A model generated the notes under the pieces. The model saw only the letters and a program-made list of their open reading frames with translations, was not told where the DNA came from and did not search any database. This document shows, in pieces, positions 49,064 to 61,489 of a stretch of 64,000 nucleotides of DNA. The DNA comes from Cronobacter malonaticus LMG 23826. Its GTDB lineage: Bacteria > Pseudomonadota > Gammaproteobacteria > Enterobacterales > Enterobacteriaceae. Location of the stretch: the NCBI RefSeq assembly GCF_001277215.2, contig NZ_CP013940.1:3844001-3908000 (forward strand), written 5' to 3'. The translations under genes and the position numbers were made by a program. Numbering within the stretch: position 1 is the first letter of the stretch; each line of letters begins with the position of its first letter.

Positions 49064-50322
49064 CGCCAGACTCCTTTGGTGTCGACGACCCAGGCGTGGT
49101 TAAGCGTCGAGCCGTCGATGGCCTTGAACTGCTGATGGTCAACCAGCATTACCAGCACGTCGGCCTGCGCCAGAGCGTCGTCGAGCGCGCTCAGGCGGCA
49201 CTTGCCTGCAAGGCGTGCCGGCAGCGTATGGATATTCGGCTCAACGACCAGCGTTTCGCCGCTGTGCCAGTCGGCGATAAGCTCAGCGATTTCCATCGCC
49301 GGGCTTTCGCGTAAATCGTCGATATCCGGTTTAAACGCCAGGCCAAAGCAGGCGATTTTCACTTCGCTCGCGCGGCGGTTGGTCGCGGCAAGGCAGTCCG
49401 CCAGCGTGCTTTTCACCTGCTGGATGACCCAGTGCGGTTTATGATCGTTCACTTCGCGCGCGGTGCGGATGAGACGCGCCTGCTGCGGGTTCTGCGCCAC
49501 AATAAACCATGGATCGACCGCGATGCAGTGGCCGCCGACGCCAGGGCCCGGTTGCAGAATGTTCACGCGCGGGTGGCGGTTCGCGAGACGAATCAGTTCC
49601 CAAACGTTAATGCCCTGATCGGCGCAAATCAGCGACAGTTCGTTGGCGAACGCAATATTCACATCGCGGAAGCTGTTTTCAGTGAGCTTACACATCTCGG
49701 CGGTGCGGGAGTTAGTCACCACACACTCACCTTCGAGGAAGATTTTATACAGCTCGCTGGCGCGCGCCGAGCAGACCGGCGTCATCCCGCCAATCACGCG
49801 GTCGTTTTTAATCAGTTCGACCATTACCTGGCCTGGCAGCACGCGCTCCGGACAGTAGGCAATATTGATATCCGCCGCCTCGCCCGCCTGCTGCGGGAAG
49901 CTGAGATCCGGGCGCAGCGCCGCAAGCCATTGCGCCATCTGTTCAGTCGCGCCGACTGGCGACGTGGATTCCAGAATCACCAGCGCGCCTTTACGTAGCA
50001 CCGGCGCGACAGATTCCGCCGCCGCCTGCACGTAGGCCATATCCGGCTCGTGATCGCCTTTGAACGGCGTGGGAACGGCGATGAGATACGCGTCGGCTTC
50101 AACGGGCGTTGTGCTGGCGCGCAGAAAGCCGCCTTCCACGGCAGTTTTTACAACCTTATCGAGTTCCGGCTCGACAATATGAATTTCACCCCGGTTGATG
50201 GTATCGACCGCATGCTGATTGATGTCGATGCCGATGACCTGTTTTTCTCGCGATGCGAATGCCGCCGCGGTGGGTAAACCGATATAACCCAGACCAATCA
50301 CCGAAATGGTATTAAAACTCAT
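49060..50322 (-). CDS. wecC: UDP-N-acetyl-D-mannosaminuronate dehydrogenase
   Basis: 420 residues as in E. coli. It oxidises UDP-ManNAc to UDP-ManNAcA with two NAD+. N-terminal dinucleotide motif [14 protein letters not shown], catalytic Cys in [13 protein letters not shown], and the C-terminal UDP-binding domain ([17 protein letters not shown]) are present. It overlaps wecB and rffG by four bases each. Confidence 0.98.
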   Translation of the reverse strand: MSFNTISVIGLGYIGLPTAAAFASREKQVIGIDINQHAVDTINRGEIHIVEPELDKVVKTAVEGGFLRASTTPVEADAYLIAVPTPFKGDHEPDMAYVQAAAESVAPVLRKGALVILESTSPVGATEQMAQWLAALRPDLSFPQQAGEAADINIAYCPERVLPGQVMVELIKNDRVIGGMTPVCSARASELYKIFLEGECVVTNSRTAEMCKLTENSFRDVNIAFANELSLICADQGINVWELIRLANRHPRVNILQPGPGVGGHCIAVDPWFIVAQNPQQARLIRTAREVNDHKPHWVIQQVKSTLADCLAATNRRASEVKIACFGLAFKPDIDDLRESPAMEIAELIADWHSGETLVVEPNIHTLPARLAGKCRLSALDDALAQADVLVMLVDHQQFKAIDGSTLNHAWVVDTKGVWR

Positions 50323-51449
50323 AGTGATACCCGATTATTTTTAAGTGCATGTAATATCCGTTCGCATGCCTGGCCGTCGCCATAAGGGTTATGGGCGTGG
50401 CTCATGGCCTGGTACGCCGCCTCGTCGTTCAGCAGTCGCGTGACTTCAGCGACGATACGCTGCGTGTCCGTGCCCACCAGACGCACCGTACCCGCCTCGA
50501 CCGCTTCCGGCCGTTCGGTGGTTTCTCGCATCACCAGTACCGGTTTACCCAGCGACGGCGCCTCTTCCTGGATGCCGCCGGAGTCGGTCAGGATCAGCCA
50601 GGCGTGGTTCATCAGCCAGACGAACGGCAGGTATTCCTGCGGCTCAATCAGCACCACGTTTTCGACGTGGCCCAGAATACGGTTGACCGGCTCGGTAACG
50701 TTGGGATTGAGGTGGACAGGGTAGACAATCTGTACATCGCGGTTTTGCGCGGCGATATCCGCCAGCGCGCGGCAAATCTGCTCGAATCCTTCCCCGAAAC
50801 TTTCGCGGCGATGGCCCGTTACCAGGATCATTTTTTTATCGCCATCGAGGAACGGGTATTGCGTTTCAAGGCGCAGGCGCAGCGGTTCGTCTGCCAGCAC
50901 GCGGTCGCGCACGGCGATCAGCGCGTCAATAACGGTGTTGCCGGTGACGAAGATCCGCGCGTCCGGGATGTTCTCGCGCAGCAGATTCTGGCGCGACCGC
51001 TCGGTCGGGGCGAAGTGATACATCGCCAGATGGCCGGTGAGCGTGCGGTTAGCCTCTTCCGGCCACGGCGAGTAGAGATCGCCGGTGCGCAGCCCCGCTT
51101 CGACATGGCCGACGGGAATACGCTGATAAAACGCGGCCAGGCTGGTCGCGATGGTGGTTGTCGTATCGCCATGCACCAGAACGACATCCGGGCGGAATTC
51201 GGTCAGAATCGGTTTCAGCCCTTCCAGAATGCGACAGGTGATCTCGGTCAGCCCCTGTCCGGGCTTCATGATGTTCAGGTCGTAGTCCGGCACAATGGAA
51301 AAAAGATTCAGCACCTGGTCCAGCATCTGCCGATGCTGGGCGGTGACGCAAACCCGGGTGTCGAACGCGGGATCCTGTGCCAGCGCATGAACCAGCGGCG
51401 CCATTTTGATAGCTTCTGGTCGCGTGCCAAAAACGGTTAGTACTCTCAC
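50319..51449 (-). CDS. wecB: UDP-N-acetylglucosamine 2-epimerase
   Basis: 376 residues as in E. coli. Non-hydrolysing epimerase converting UDP-GlcNAc to UDP-ManNAc; GT-B fold. N-terminus [35 protein letters not shown] and [21 protein letters not shown] are the family blocks; [19 protein letters not shown] is the C-terminal UDP site. It overlaps wecC by four bases. Confidence 0.99.
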   Translation of the reverse strand: MRVLTVFGTRPEAIKMAPLVHALAQDPAFDTRVCVTAQHRQMLDQVLNLFSIVPDYDLNIMKPGQGLTEITCRILEGLKPILTEFRPDVVLVHGDTTTTIATSLAAFYQRIPVGHVEAGLRTGDLYSPWPEEANRTLTGHLAMYHFAPTERSRQNLLRENIPDARIFVTGNTVIDALIAVRDRVLADEPLRLRLETQYPFLDGDKKMILVTGHRRESFGEGFEQICRALADIAAQNRDVQIVYPVHLNPNVTEPVNRILGHVENVVLIEPQEYLPFVWLMNHAWLILTDSGGIQEEAPSLGKPVLVMRETTERPEAVEAGTVRLVGTDTQRIVAEVTRLLNDEAAYQAMSHAHNPYGDGQACERILHALKNNRVSL

Positions 51450-51506
51450 AGCGATTCTCTTCAGTTGGCGATGAAGGCGACGCGCGCCTTCATCCAGGAC
51501 GCGTGC

Positions 51507-52556
51507 TTATGCGGTGCGACGGCGGCGGACCAGAGCCACGCCAGCGCCTGTCAACGCTCCAACAGCTCCCCACATGATCATCAGGAACGCGCGACGTGGG
51601 CTGTCGCGTTTAACCGGCTCTTCCGGTGTGCGCAGATAGCGATAGGTCTGAAAGCGCGGGTCCAGCGTCGGCCCGACGTTCAGCGTCGCCAGCATCGCCC
51701 GGTTCTGGTCATAGTCGATGTCATAGGTCGGCCCTACCGCCTGGAGATTTTCCAGACGCGCCTGTAACAGCGGGCGACCCAGCATGAACAGTTCAGAATC
51801 CGGCAGCTCATCTGCGGGAACGTCCGTTTCGCTGCGAGAAATGTTGTGTTGCTCCGCCACCTGTAACGCCTGCTGAACGTTGTGCACGCGGCGATCAAAA
51901 ATGGATTTCGCGACGGCTTCCTGTCGCTTTACCTGCGCTTTCATCTGCACGGTGCGCGCCGCCCAGGCACCTTTCAGCTCATCGTTAAGATGGCTGGCGG
52001 CCCGCTGGCTGGCGAAGGCAATGTACTGGCGCAACAGGTTGTTGGCATCCGGTGCGGTTTCGGCAATCAGCCGAATGTTGTCGTTTTGATTACGGGTGAC
52101 GTCGCCTGCGGTGAACTGGATATTGTCGATAAACTCATCCAGCAGCGCGGCGTCAGCTTTGCTGTTGCCGACACGGCGCTGTTTGTAATAGTCCGTTTGC
52201 GACCAGAAATCGCGACGGGTATCCCACGCGGAGAGTTGCATGATGAATTCTTTATAAGCGTCGTCCATCACCGAGGGCTGATCCACCGGCGTCAGGTTGG
52301 CTTTCGCGTCCAGATTGCGCAGGAACTGCTGCTGCGAATAGTAGCCGCCCAGCATATTGACGGTGGGTCTGTCGGTAATCGCCATCGCGCTCCACTCCTG
52401 GCGCGCGAAGAACGTGTAAGTGAGCGCGACCAGCGCAAACAGTACGGCCATGCCGACTATCCAGAATTTCCCTGCCCACAGCGTTCGGAACAGACCACGA
52501 ATATCCAGTTCATTATCTGCCACTCCTGGCGGAGTACCCGGCACTTTTTGATTCAT
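51507..52556 (-). CDS. wzzE: ECA chain-length regulator WzzE
   Basis: 349 residues (E. coli 348), polysaccharide co-polymerase of the Wzz family. Membrane helices at about 30-50 and 322-341 flank a periplasmic coiled-coil domain. It sets the modal number of ECA repeats with WzyE. The motif LDPRFQTYRYLRTPEEPVKRDSPRRA before the second helix is typical. ATG at 52556 has GGGGA five bases upstream; a GTG one codon earlier is possible. It lies 17 bases after wecA. Confidence 0.97.
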   Translation of the reverse strand: MNQKVPGTPPGVADNELDIRGLFRTLWAGKFWIVGMAVLFALVALTYTFFARQEWSAMAITDRPTVNMLGGYYSQQQFLRNLDAKANLTPVDQPSVMDDAYKEFIMQLSAWDTRRDFWSQTDYYKQRRVGNSKADAALLDEFIDNIQFTAGDVTRNQNDNIRLIAETAPDANNLLRQYIAFASQRAASHLNDELKGAWAARTVQMKAQVKRQEAVAKSIFDRRVHNVQQALQVAEQHNISRSETDVPADELPDSELFMLGRPLLQARLENLQAVGPTYDIDYDQNRAMLATLNVGPTLDPRFQTYRYLRTPEEPVKRDSPRRAFLMIMWGAVGALTGAGVALVRRRRTA

Positions 52557-52573
52557 CACGTCCCCGTTTTTCT

Positions 52574-53674
52574 TTAATTAGCGGTGGGCTTGTTGCTTCC
52601 GCGCTTAATGCGACGCTTAACGCGTTTGATGAAGCGCGCCACTTTCCATGCCCGTTTGATACAGTAGCCGTAGAAGAAAAATGCTAGCAAGAATAATGCC
52701 AACATTACCCACTCAGGGATAATATGGGCCGCATATTCTGACGCCACGCCAATGCCTGCCAGCAGCGCGGCCGCGAGCGTAATAAGGACAAACGCCTGAC
52801 GAGAAGTAAAACCGGCGCGCATGATCAGATGATGAATGTGCTGGCGGTCAGGCGAGAAGGGACTCATGCCTTTACGCAGGCGGCGGTACATGATGGCAAT
52901 CATGTCCATCAGTGGAATCGCGATGATCCAGAGCGCGGTTACCGGGCTAATGGGATGCGTTTTCCCCTGGGTGGTTTCCAGCAGGATCCAGATAACGGTG
53001 AAACCGATAAGCGTACTGCCCGCATCGCCCATAAAGACTTTATAGCGCCGCCCGAATGCGCCAAGGTTCAGGAGAATATAAGGGAGGATGGCGGCTATCA
53101 TGGCGAAGCACCACATCGACAGGCTGGTCTGCCCGTCAAACCACAGGATCATCCCGATGGCCGCGAAAGAGACGCACGACAACCCGCCCAGCAGACCGTC
53201 AATGCCGTCAACCATGTTGAAAGCGTTAATCGCCGCCCAGACGGCAAACAGCGTGAGGAAATAACCAAACGGCCCCAGCACCATCTCCCAGGAGCCAAAA
53301 ATATAGCCGAGGCTTCGCAGATACAGCCCGCCGACCGTCATCATGACCACGCCGATAACGGCCTGGATAACGGCACGAATTTTCACGCTAATGTCATAGC
53401 GATCATCCAGCGCGCCGACAAACACCAGCACCCCGGCGCTCGCCAGATATAACGCAGCATGAGGGATGTAATAGTCCGCGATGGCGAAAGTAAAACAGAT
53501 ACCTGCATAAACGGAGATGCCGCCCACGAGCGGAATAAGCCCCTGGTGGCGCTTGCGGAAGTTGGGTTTATCAACCAGACCCACTCTTTTGCCGATCTTT
53601 CGTGCAAAAAAAAGAAAAACAAATGTGAATAAAAAAATACTGAGTAGCTCAGTACCAACGGTAACTAAATTCAC
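52574..53674 (-). CDS. wecA: UDP-GlcNAc:undecaprenyl-phosphate GlcNAc-1-phosphate transferase
   Basis: 366 residues (E. coli 367), eleven membrane helices. It starts ECA (and O-antigen) synthesis by making GlcNAc-PP-undecaprenol. Mg2+/catalytic motifs GALDDRYDIS and NAFNMVDGIDGLLGG, plus the HIHH motif near the C-terminus, are present. The start is GTG at 53674 (VNLVTVGTELLSIFLF), by comparison with E. coli; the ribosome site is weak. First gene of the ECA cluster, 250 bp after rho. A possible -10 TATACT lies about 45 bases upstream. Confidence 0.97.
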   Translation of the reverse strand: MNLVTVGTELLSIFLFTFVFLFFARKIGKRVGLVDKPNFRKRHQGLIPLVGGISVYAGICFTFAIADYYIPHAALYLASAGVLVFVGALDDRYDISVKIRAVIQAVIGVVMMTVGGLYLRSLGYIFGSWEMVLGPFGYFLTLFAVWAAINAFNMVDGIDGLLGGLSCVSFAAIGMILWFDGQTSLSMWCFAMIAAILPYILLNLGAFGRRYKVFMGDAGSTLIGFTVIWILLETTQGKTHPISPVTALWIIAIPLMDMIAIMYRRLRKGMSPFSPDRQHIHHLIMRAGFTSRQAFVLITLAAALLAGIGVASEYAAHIIPEWVMLALFLLAFFFYGYCIKRAWKVARFIKRVKRRIKRGSNKPTAN

Positions 53675-53876
53675 AGTGTGCGCTCTCTGCAAACGTTAAG
53701 TCCGGAGGAAGTATAACTGCGGCAGTCAGGCTTTCTAAGCACTCCTCCGCCCCTCATCCCTGAACAGACTAATTATTATTCAGTAAGATAAACATAGCTC
53801 AGGCCAGATAAAAACTGGCGCACCTTTACTGAAAATCGCGTAAAGATCACGCCTGTTGCCTATCGTATAGAGCAAC

Positions 53877-53908
53877 AAAGAAAAACGCCACGTCGTGACG
53901 TGGCGTTC
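53877..53908 (-). terminator. Terminator of rho
   Basis: Stem AACGCCACGTC/GACGTGGCGTT (53884-53907) with a T-rich tail TTTTTCTTTG on the minus strand, 17 bases after the rho stop. Confidence 0.92.
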
Positions 53909-53924
53909 CCCGAGTTTCCGCTGA

Positions 53925-55184
53925 CTACGAACGTTTCATCATATCGAAAAATTCGTCGTTAGTTTTGGTCATCGCCAGTTTATTAATGAGGAATTCCATG
54001 GCGTCGATCTCACCCATCGGGTGAATGATTTTACGCAGGATCCACATTTTCTGTAGTTCTTCCTGAGTCGTCAGCAGCTCTTCTTTACGGGTACCGGAAC
54101 GGTTGTAATCGATAGCCGGGAAGACGCGTTTTTCTGCGATCTTACGGGAGAGGTGCAGTTCCATGTTACCGGTGCCTTTAAACTCTTCGTAGATAACTTC
54201 ATCCATTTTAGAGCCGGTATCAATCAGAGCAGTCGCAATAATGGTCAGGCTGCCGCCCTCTTCCACGTTACGCGCCGCGCCGAAGAAACGCTTAGGACGA
54301 TGCAGGGCGTTCGCGTCCACACCACCGGTCAGTACTTTGCCGGAGGCTGGCACAACGGTGTTGTACGCGCGCGCCAGACGGGTGATGGAGTCGAGCAGAA
54401 TAATAACGTCTTTTTTGTGCTCAACCAGGCGCTTGGCCTTCTCGATAACCATCTCGGCGACCTGAACGTGGCGGGAAGCCGGTTCGTCGAACGTGGACGC
54501 AACCACTTCGCCTTTCACCAGACGCTGCATCTCGGTCACTTCTTCCGGACGTTCGTCGATGAGCAGTACCATCAGGACGCAATCCGGATGGTTATACGCG
54601 ATGCTCTGCGCGATGTTCTGCAGCAGCATGGTTTTACCGGCTTTCGGCGGTGCCACGATAAGACCACGCTGGCCGCGGCCGATCGGCGATGCCAGATCCA
54701 GAACGCGAGCGGTCAAATCTTCGGTCGAACCGTTACCGCGCTCCATACGCAGACGCGAGTTGGCGTGCAGCGGCGTTAAGTTTTCGAACAGGATCTTATT
54801 ACGTGCGTTTTCCGGTTTATCGAAGTTAACTTCGTTCACTTTCAACAGCGCGAAGTAGCGCTCGCCTTCTTTCGGCGGACGAATCTTACCGGAGATGGTA
54901 TCCCCTGTGCGGAGGTTGAAACGGCGGATTTGGCTGGGAGAAACGTAGATGTCGTCGGGACCGGCAAGGTAGGAGCTGTCTGCAGAACGGAGGAAGCCGA
55001 AGCCATCCTGCAATATCTCCAGCACACCGTCGCCAAAGATATCTTCGCCACTCTTCGCGTGCTGCTTCAGGATAGCGAAAATAATATCCTGTTTGCGCAT
55101 GCGGGCCAGGTTTTCCAGTCCCATATTTTCGCCGAGAGTAATCAGCTCAGAAACCGGCGTATTCTTTAATTCGGTAAGATTCAT
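53925..55184 (-). CDS. rho: Transcription termination factor Rho
   Basis: 419 residues as in E. coli; hexameric RNA helicase. The N-terminal RNA-binding domain (about 1-130, with [22 protein letters not shown]) is followed by the ATPase core. Walker [16 protein letters not shown], Walker [13 protein letters not shown], and the Q/R-loop region [25 protein letters not shown] are present. No strong ribosome site precedes the ATG at 55184. The long upstream leader carries a diverged remnant of the E. coli rhoL region. Confidence 0.99.
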   Translation of the reverse strand: MNLTELKNTPVSELITLGENMGLENLARMRKQDIIFAILKQHAKSGEDIFGDGVLEILQDGFGFLRSADSSYLAGPDDIYVSPSQIRRFNLRTGDTISGKIRPPKEGERYFALLKVNEVNFDKPENARNKILFENLTPLHANSRLRMERGNGSTEDLTARVLDLASPIGRGQRGLIVAPPKAGKTMLLQNIAQSIAYNHPDCVLMVLLIDERPEEVTEMQRLVKGEVVASTFDEPASRHVQVAEMVIEKAKRLVEHKKDVIILLDSITRLARAYNTVVPASGKVLTGGVDANALHRPKRFFGAARNVEEGGSLTIIATALIDTGSKMDEVIYEEFKGTGNMELHLSRKIAEKRVFPAIDYNRSGTRKEELLTTQEELQKMWILRKIIHPMGEIDAMEFLINKLAMTKTNDEFFDMMKRS

Positions 55185-55269
55185 AGTGGTGGGTTCTTAA
55201 ACTCGGGGTAAATCTCGAACGTAATGTTGTGAATGGTATGGCAGGGTCATCCATGCCTGTTAACGGGCT

Positions 55270-55392
55270 TCATCTCATGTCTGTTCGTTGCCTGGTTGCA
55301 GGTAAGGAACGCAGAACTGAAACGACAAGACGGAATGAGTGATAAGTCCCGGAGTTAATGCTCTTCTCGCCTACCGGTCTCGGTATTGACAT
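55270..55392 (-). CDS. Candidate rho leader ORF (diverged rhoL position)
   Basis: 40 codons, MSIPRPVGEKSINSGTYHSF to LPATRQRTDMR. The DNA around TCCGTCTTGTCGTTTCAG resembles the E. coli rhoL gene, and the C-terminal TRQR.DM resembles the RhoL end, but the central part is read in a different frame and the E. coli ATG position is changed. The ribosome site is weak. It may be a real leader peptide, or conserved RNA for Rho autoregulation without translation. Confidence 0.35.
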   Translation of the reverse strand: MSIPRPVGEKSINSGTYHSFRLVVSVLRSLPATRQRTDMR

Positions 55393-55539
55393 TGTCACGG
55401 GCGGGAAGCGTCGGGTATTACAAGATTCAAACTAAAAGGTAAGTTTAAATTGAAGTCAAAAATTAAGTTAGCATGACTGAAGCCGGGCGTCCAGCGGTCC
55501 TGAGTATTTAGGAACCGTGATCGCCCCGGCGGGGAACCA

Positions 55540-55869
55540 TTACGCCAGGTTGGCGTCGAGGAACTCTTTCAGTTGGCCTTTAGACAGCGCACCGACTTTG
55601 GTCGCCGCTACTTCACCGTTCTTGAACAGCAGCAGAGTCGGAATGCCGCGGATGCCGTATTTCGGCGCGGTGCCCGGGTTCTGGTCGATGTTCAGCTTGG
55701 CAACCGTCAGTTTGCCCTGATATTCATCAGCGATTTCATCAAGGATAGGGGCGATCATCTTGCACGGACCACACCATTCTGCCCAGAAATCAACCAGCGT
55801 CAACCCGTCCGCTTTAAGTACATCCGTGTCGAAACTGTCGTCAGTCAGGTGAATAATTTTATCGCTCAT
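55540..55869 (-). CDS. trxA: Thioredoxin 1
   Basis: 109 residues as in E. coli. Active site WCGPC with C33 and C36; cis-Pro in [11 protein letters not shown]; buried D27 in VDFWAEW. Reduces disulfides of ribonucleotide reductase, PAPS reductase and others with NADPH via TrxB. ATG at 55869 has TTGGAG upstream. A perfect 8-bp inverted repeat (55896-55920) lies in the leader/promoter region. It is divergent from rhlB. Confidence 0.99.
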   Translation of the reverse strand: MSDKIIHLTDDSFDTDVLKADGLTLVDFWAEWCGPCKMIAPILDEIADEYQGKLTVAKLNIDQNPGTAPKYGIRGIPTLLLFKNGEVAATKVGALSKGQLKEFLDANLA

Positions 55870-55986
55870 GTTTTACTCCAAAGATTAGGCCTGTCATGTT
55901 GGTGTAGCATTAACCAACATAAGGTTGACTTTATTTCACCGGATACGCTTTCGTAAAGCAATAGTTAGCTGATATTCTACCACACT

Positions 55987-57252
55987 ATGAGCAAAACACA
56001 CTTGACTGAACAGAAGTTTTCCGACTTCGCCCTGCACCCTGTTGTAGTTCAAGCCCTTGAGAAAAAAGGGTTTTATAACTGCACCCCTATCCAGGCTCTG
56101 GCACTCCCGTTAACGCTCGCGGGCCGTGACGTTGCAGGGCAGGCGCAAACCGGTACCGGCAAAACGATGGCGTTTTTAACGTCAACGTTTCACTATTTAC
56201 TCTCTCACCCTGCGGCGGAAAATCGCCAGGTGAATCAACCGCGCGCCCTGATTATGGCGCCCACCCGCGAACTGGCGGTGCAGATTCACTCCGACGCAGA
56301 GCCGCTGGCTGAAGCCACCGGCATTAAGCTTGGTCTCGCCTACGGCGGCGACGGCTACGACAAACAACTGAAAGTGCTGGAAAGCGGCGTCGATATCCTG
56401 ATCGGCACCACTGGCCGTCTTATCGATTACACCAAACAAAACCACGTGAACCTGGGCGCTATTCAGGTTGTGGTGCTCGACGAAGCCGATCGCATGTACG
56501 ATCTGGGCTTTATTAAAGACATCCGCTGGCTGTTCCGCCGTATGCCAGCCGCCGCAGAGCGTCTCAATATGCTGTTCTCCGCCACGCTTTCTTACCGCGT
56601 GCGCGAACTGGCGTTTGAGCAGATGAACAACGCGGAATATGTCGAAGTCGAGCCGGAGCAGAAAACGGGCCACCGTATTAAAGAAGAGCTTTTCTATCCG
56701 TCTAACGAAGAGAAAATGCGCCTGCTCCAGACGCTGATTGAAGAAGAGTGGCCGGATCGCGCCATTATTTTCGCCAATACCAAACACCGCTGTGAAGACA
56801 TCTGGGGCCATCTGGCGGCAGACGGTCATCGCGTCGGCCTGTTGACCGGCGACGTGGCGCAGAAAAAACGCCTGCGTATTCTGGATGAATTTACCCGCGG
56901 CGATCTCGATATCCTGGTCGCAACGGACGTCGCGGCGCGCGGCCTGCATATTCCTGCCGTTACGCACGTCTTTAACTACGACCTGCCGGACGACTGCGAA
57001 GACTATGTGCATCGCATCGGCCGTACCGGTCGTGCGGGTGCCAGCGGCCACTCCATCAGCCTCGCCTGTGAAGAGTACGCGCTGAACTTGCCGGCGATTG
57101 AAACCTATATCGGCCACTCCATTCCGGTGAGTAAATACAACCCGGATGCGCTGTTAAGCGAACTGCCGCCGCCGAAGCGCCTGTCGCGTCCGCGTACCGG
57201 CAATGGCCCGCGTCGTTCCGGCGCGCCGCGCAACCGTCGTCGTACAGGATAA
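55987..57252 (+). CDS. rhlB: ATP-dependent RNA helicase RhlB
   Basis: 421 residues as in E. coli; DEAD-box helicase of the RNA degradosome, bound to RNase E. Q motif region [13 protein letters not shown], Walker [13 protein letters not shown] in [16 protein letters not shown] in LFSATLS, and [10 protein letters not shown] are present. The basic C-terminal tail ([19 protein letters not shown]) binds RNA. ATG at 55987 has no Shine-Dalgarno-like sequence; a TATTCT lies only 13 bases upstream, so the leader may be very short. gppA follows after five bases. Confidence 0.98.
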   Translation: MSKTHLTEQKFSDFALHPVVVQALEKKGFYNCTPIQALALPLTLAGRDVAGQAQTGTGKTMAFLTSTFHYLLSHPAAENRQVNQPRALIMAPTRELAVQIHSDAEPLAEATGIKLGLAYGGDGYDKQLKVLESGVDILIGTTGRLIDYTKQNHVNLGAIQVVVLDEADRMYDLGFIKDIRWLFRRMPAAAERLNMLFSATLSYRVRELAFEQMNNAEYVEVEPEQKTGHRIKEELFYPSNEEKMRLLQTLIEEEWPDRAIIFANTKHRCEDIWGHLAADGHRVGLLTGDVAQKKRLRILDEFTRGDLDILVATDVAARGLHIPAVTHVFNYDLPDDCEDYVHRIGRTGRAGASGHSISLACEEYALNLPAIETYIGHSIPVSKYNPDALLSELPPPKRLSRPRTGNGPRRSGAPRNRRRTG

Positions 57253-57257
57253 ACGCT

Positions 57258-58742
57258 ATGCCCGGCACCTCCTCACTGTATGCGGCAATCGACCTCGGTT
57301 CGAACAGCTTTCATATGCTGGTGGTACGTGAGGTGGCCGGGAGCATTCAGACGCTCACGCGTGTGAAACGCAAGGTACGTCTCGCGGCGGGCCTCGGCGC
57401 CGATAATGCGCTCTCGGCCGACGCCATGGAGCGCGGCTGGCAATGTCTGCGTCTGTTTGCTGAACGGCTTCAGGATATTCCCCCCTCGCAAATCCGCGTA
57501 GTCGCCACCGCGACGCTGCGCCTTGCCACCAATGCCGATGTGTTTGTCGCCCGCGCTCAGGAGATCCTTGGCTGCCCGGTTCAGGTTATTGCCGGTGAAG
57601 AAGAAGCCCGTCTGATCTATCAGGGCGTGGCGCATACCACCGGCGGTGCCGACAGGCGTCTGGTTGTCGATATCGGCGGTGCCAGCACGGAGCTTGTGAC
57701 CGGCACCGGCGCGCGCGCGACCTCGCTCTTCAGCCTGCCGATGGGCTGCGTGACCTTTCTTGAGCGCTTCTTTACCGATCGCAGCCTGACGCAGGAGCAT
57801 TTTGCCAGTGCCGAACAGGCCGCCCGCAATATCCTGCAACCGGTTATCGCGCAACTGCGCGGCCAGGGCTGGAAGATCTGCGTCGGGGCCTCCGGCACCG
57901 TGCAGGCGCTGCAGGAAATCATGATGGCGCAGGGGATGGACGAGCGCATCACGCTGGCGAAACTTCAGCAGCTCAAGGCGCGCGCTATCCACTGCGGCCG
58001 TCTTGAGGAGCTTGAGATCGAGGGCCTGACGCTTGAGCGTGCGCTGGTATTCCCGAGCGGCCTCGCCATTCTTATCGCGATTTTCAGCGAACTGGAAATC
58101 GACTGTATGACGCTTGCCGGCGGCGCGCTGCGTGAAGGGCTGGTGTACGGCATGCTGCACCTGGCAGTGGATCAGGATATTCGCAATCGCACGCTGAAAA
58201 ACATCCAGCGGCGTTTTATGGTGGATATCGCCCAGGCCGGGCGCGTGGCGCAATTGGCGGAGCGTTTTGCCGTCAGCGTTGAACGTGAATGGGCGCTGGA
58301 CGATCTCAGCCGTGCGCTGCTGCACAGCGCCAGTTTACTGCATGAAGTGGGCCTGGCGGTCGATTTCAAACGCGCGCCCCAGCACGCCGCTTATCTGGTG
58401 AATAACCTGGATTTGCCAGGCTTTACGCCCGCGCAGAAAAAGCTGCTGGCGACGCTCTTGCTGAACCAGACCGGTACGGTCGATCTCCCGGCGCTGCAAC
58501 AGCAAAACGCCGTCCCGCTGCGCGTGGCCGAGCGTCTGTGCCGATTGCTGCGTCTGGCGATTATCTTCGCCAGCCGTCGGCGCGACGACATGCTCCCTGA
58601 CGTTACGCTCACCGCGCATGACGACACGCTCACCGCGTCGCTCCCGCAGGACTGGCTTTCCGTTCACCCGCTGGGCGCGGAGATGTTAGAGCAGGAGCAG
58701 CTCTGGCAGAGCTACGTACACTGGCAGCTCGACGTTAAGTAA
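57258..58742 (+). CDS. gppA: Guanosine pentaphosphate phosphatase (exopolyphosphatase family)
   Basis: 494 residues as in E. coli. It converts pppGpp to ppGpp and also degrades polyphosphate. ASKHA-fold motif [15 protein letters not shown] at the start, catalytic Glu region in [10 protein letters not shown] and [12 protein letters not shown], and [12 protein letters not shown]. The C-terminal HD-like helical domain covers about 310-494. It is coupled closely to rhlB and ends at a bidirectional terminator. Confidence 0.98.
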   Translation: MPGTSSLYAAIDLGSNSFHMLVVREVAGSIQTLTRVKRKVRLAAGLGADNALSADAMERGWQCLRLFAERLQDIPPSQIRVVATATLRLATNADVFVARAQEILGCPVQVIAGEEEARLIYQGVAHTTGGADRRLVVDIGGASTELVTGTGARATSLFSLPMGCVTFLERFFTDRSLTQEHFASAEQAARNILQPVIAQLRGQGWKICVGASGTVQALQEIMMAQGMDERITLAKLQQLKARAIHCGRLEELEIEGLTLERALVFPSGLAILIAIFSELEIDCMTLAGGALREGLVYGMLHLAVDQDIRNRTLKNIQRRFMVDIAQAGRVAQLAERFAVSVEREWALDDLSRALLHSASLLHEVGLAVDFKRAPQHAAYLVNNLDLPGFTPAQKKLLATLLLNQTGTVDLPALQQQNAVPLRVAERLCRLLRLAIIFASRRRDDMLPDVTLTAHDDTLTASLPQDWLSVHPLGAEMLEQEQLWQSYVHWQLDVK

Positions 58743-58754
58743 CGTTTAGTGCAT

Positions 58755-58785
58755 AAAAAAACCGCCTCCAGAGGCGGTTTTTTTA
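58755..58785. terminator. Bidirectional terminator between gppA and rep
   Basis: AACCGCCTC-CA-GAGGCGGTT stem flanked by an A-run and a T-run, between convergent gppA (plus) and rep (minus). Confidence 0.93.
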
Positions 58786-58809
58786 TTGTCGGCTCAACGA
58801 GTAGCGGTG

Positions 58810-61231
<2,422 letters not shown>

Positions 61232-61232
61232 T

Positions 61233-61264
61233 AAAAAGGCCTTCTCCATGAGAAGGCCTTTTTT
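61233..61264. terminator. Terminator of ppiC
   Basis: AAGGCCTTCTC-CAT-GAGAAGGCCTT stem preceded by A5 and followed by T6, directly after the ppiC stop. Confidence 0.93.
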
Positions 61265-61297
61265 CTGGCGTTGATTACGGGGAGCGTTTCGTTGCTC

Positions 61298-61482
61298 ACG
61301 GCGGGTGCGCGGGGCTTACCCGCCTGATAAAACCACGGTTACCCGCACGTAGGATGGGTAAGTGAAACGCACCCACCTTTTAATGGCCATGCCTGCGGCG
61401 GGTGCGCAGGGCTTACCCGCTCTACAAAACCATGTTTACCCGCAAGTAGGGTGGGTAAGTGAAACGCACCCACCTTTTAACA
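61298..61482. repeat. Two REP-like repeat units, 97-bp spacing
   Basis: Fills the gap between ppiC and ilvC. GCGGGTGCGC occurs at 61301 and 61398, each followed by GGGCTTACCCGC and then a mirrored TGGGTAAGTGAAACGCACCC half. It belongs to the same GGGTGCGC/TACCCACC family as the array at 3541-3905. No gene is seen here. Confidence 0.8.
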
Positions 61483-61489
61483 GTGCCGG

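Noticed and set aside
53675..53876. ops/JUMPstart element for RfaH ahead of wecA
   Set aside because: I searched the rho-wecA gap for GGCGGTAG-type ops sequences and found only a weak GGGGCGGAGGAG, not a match.
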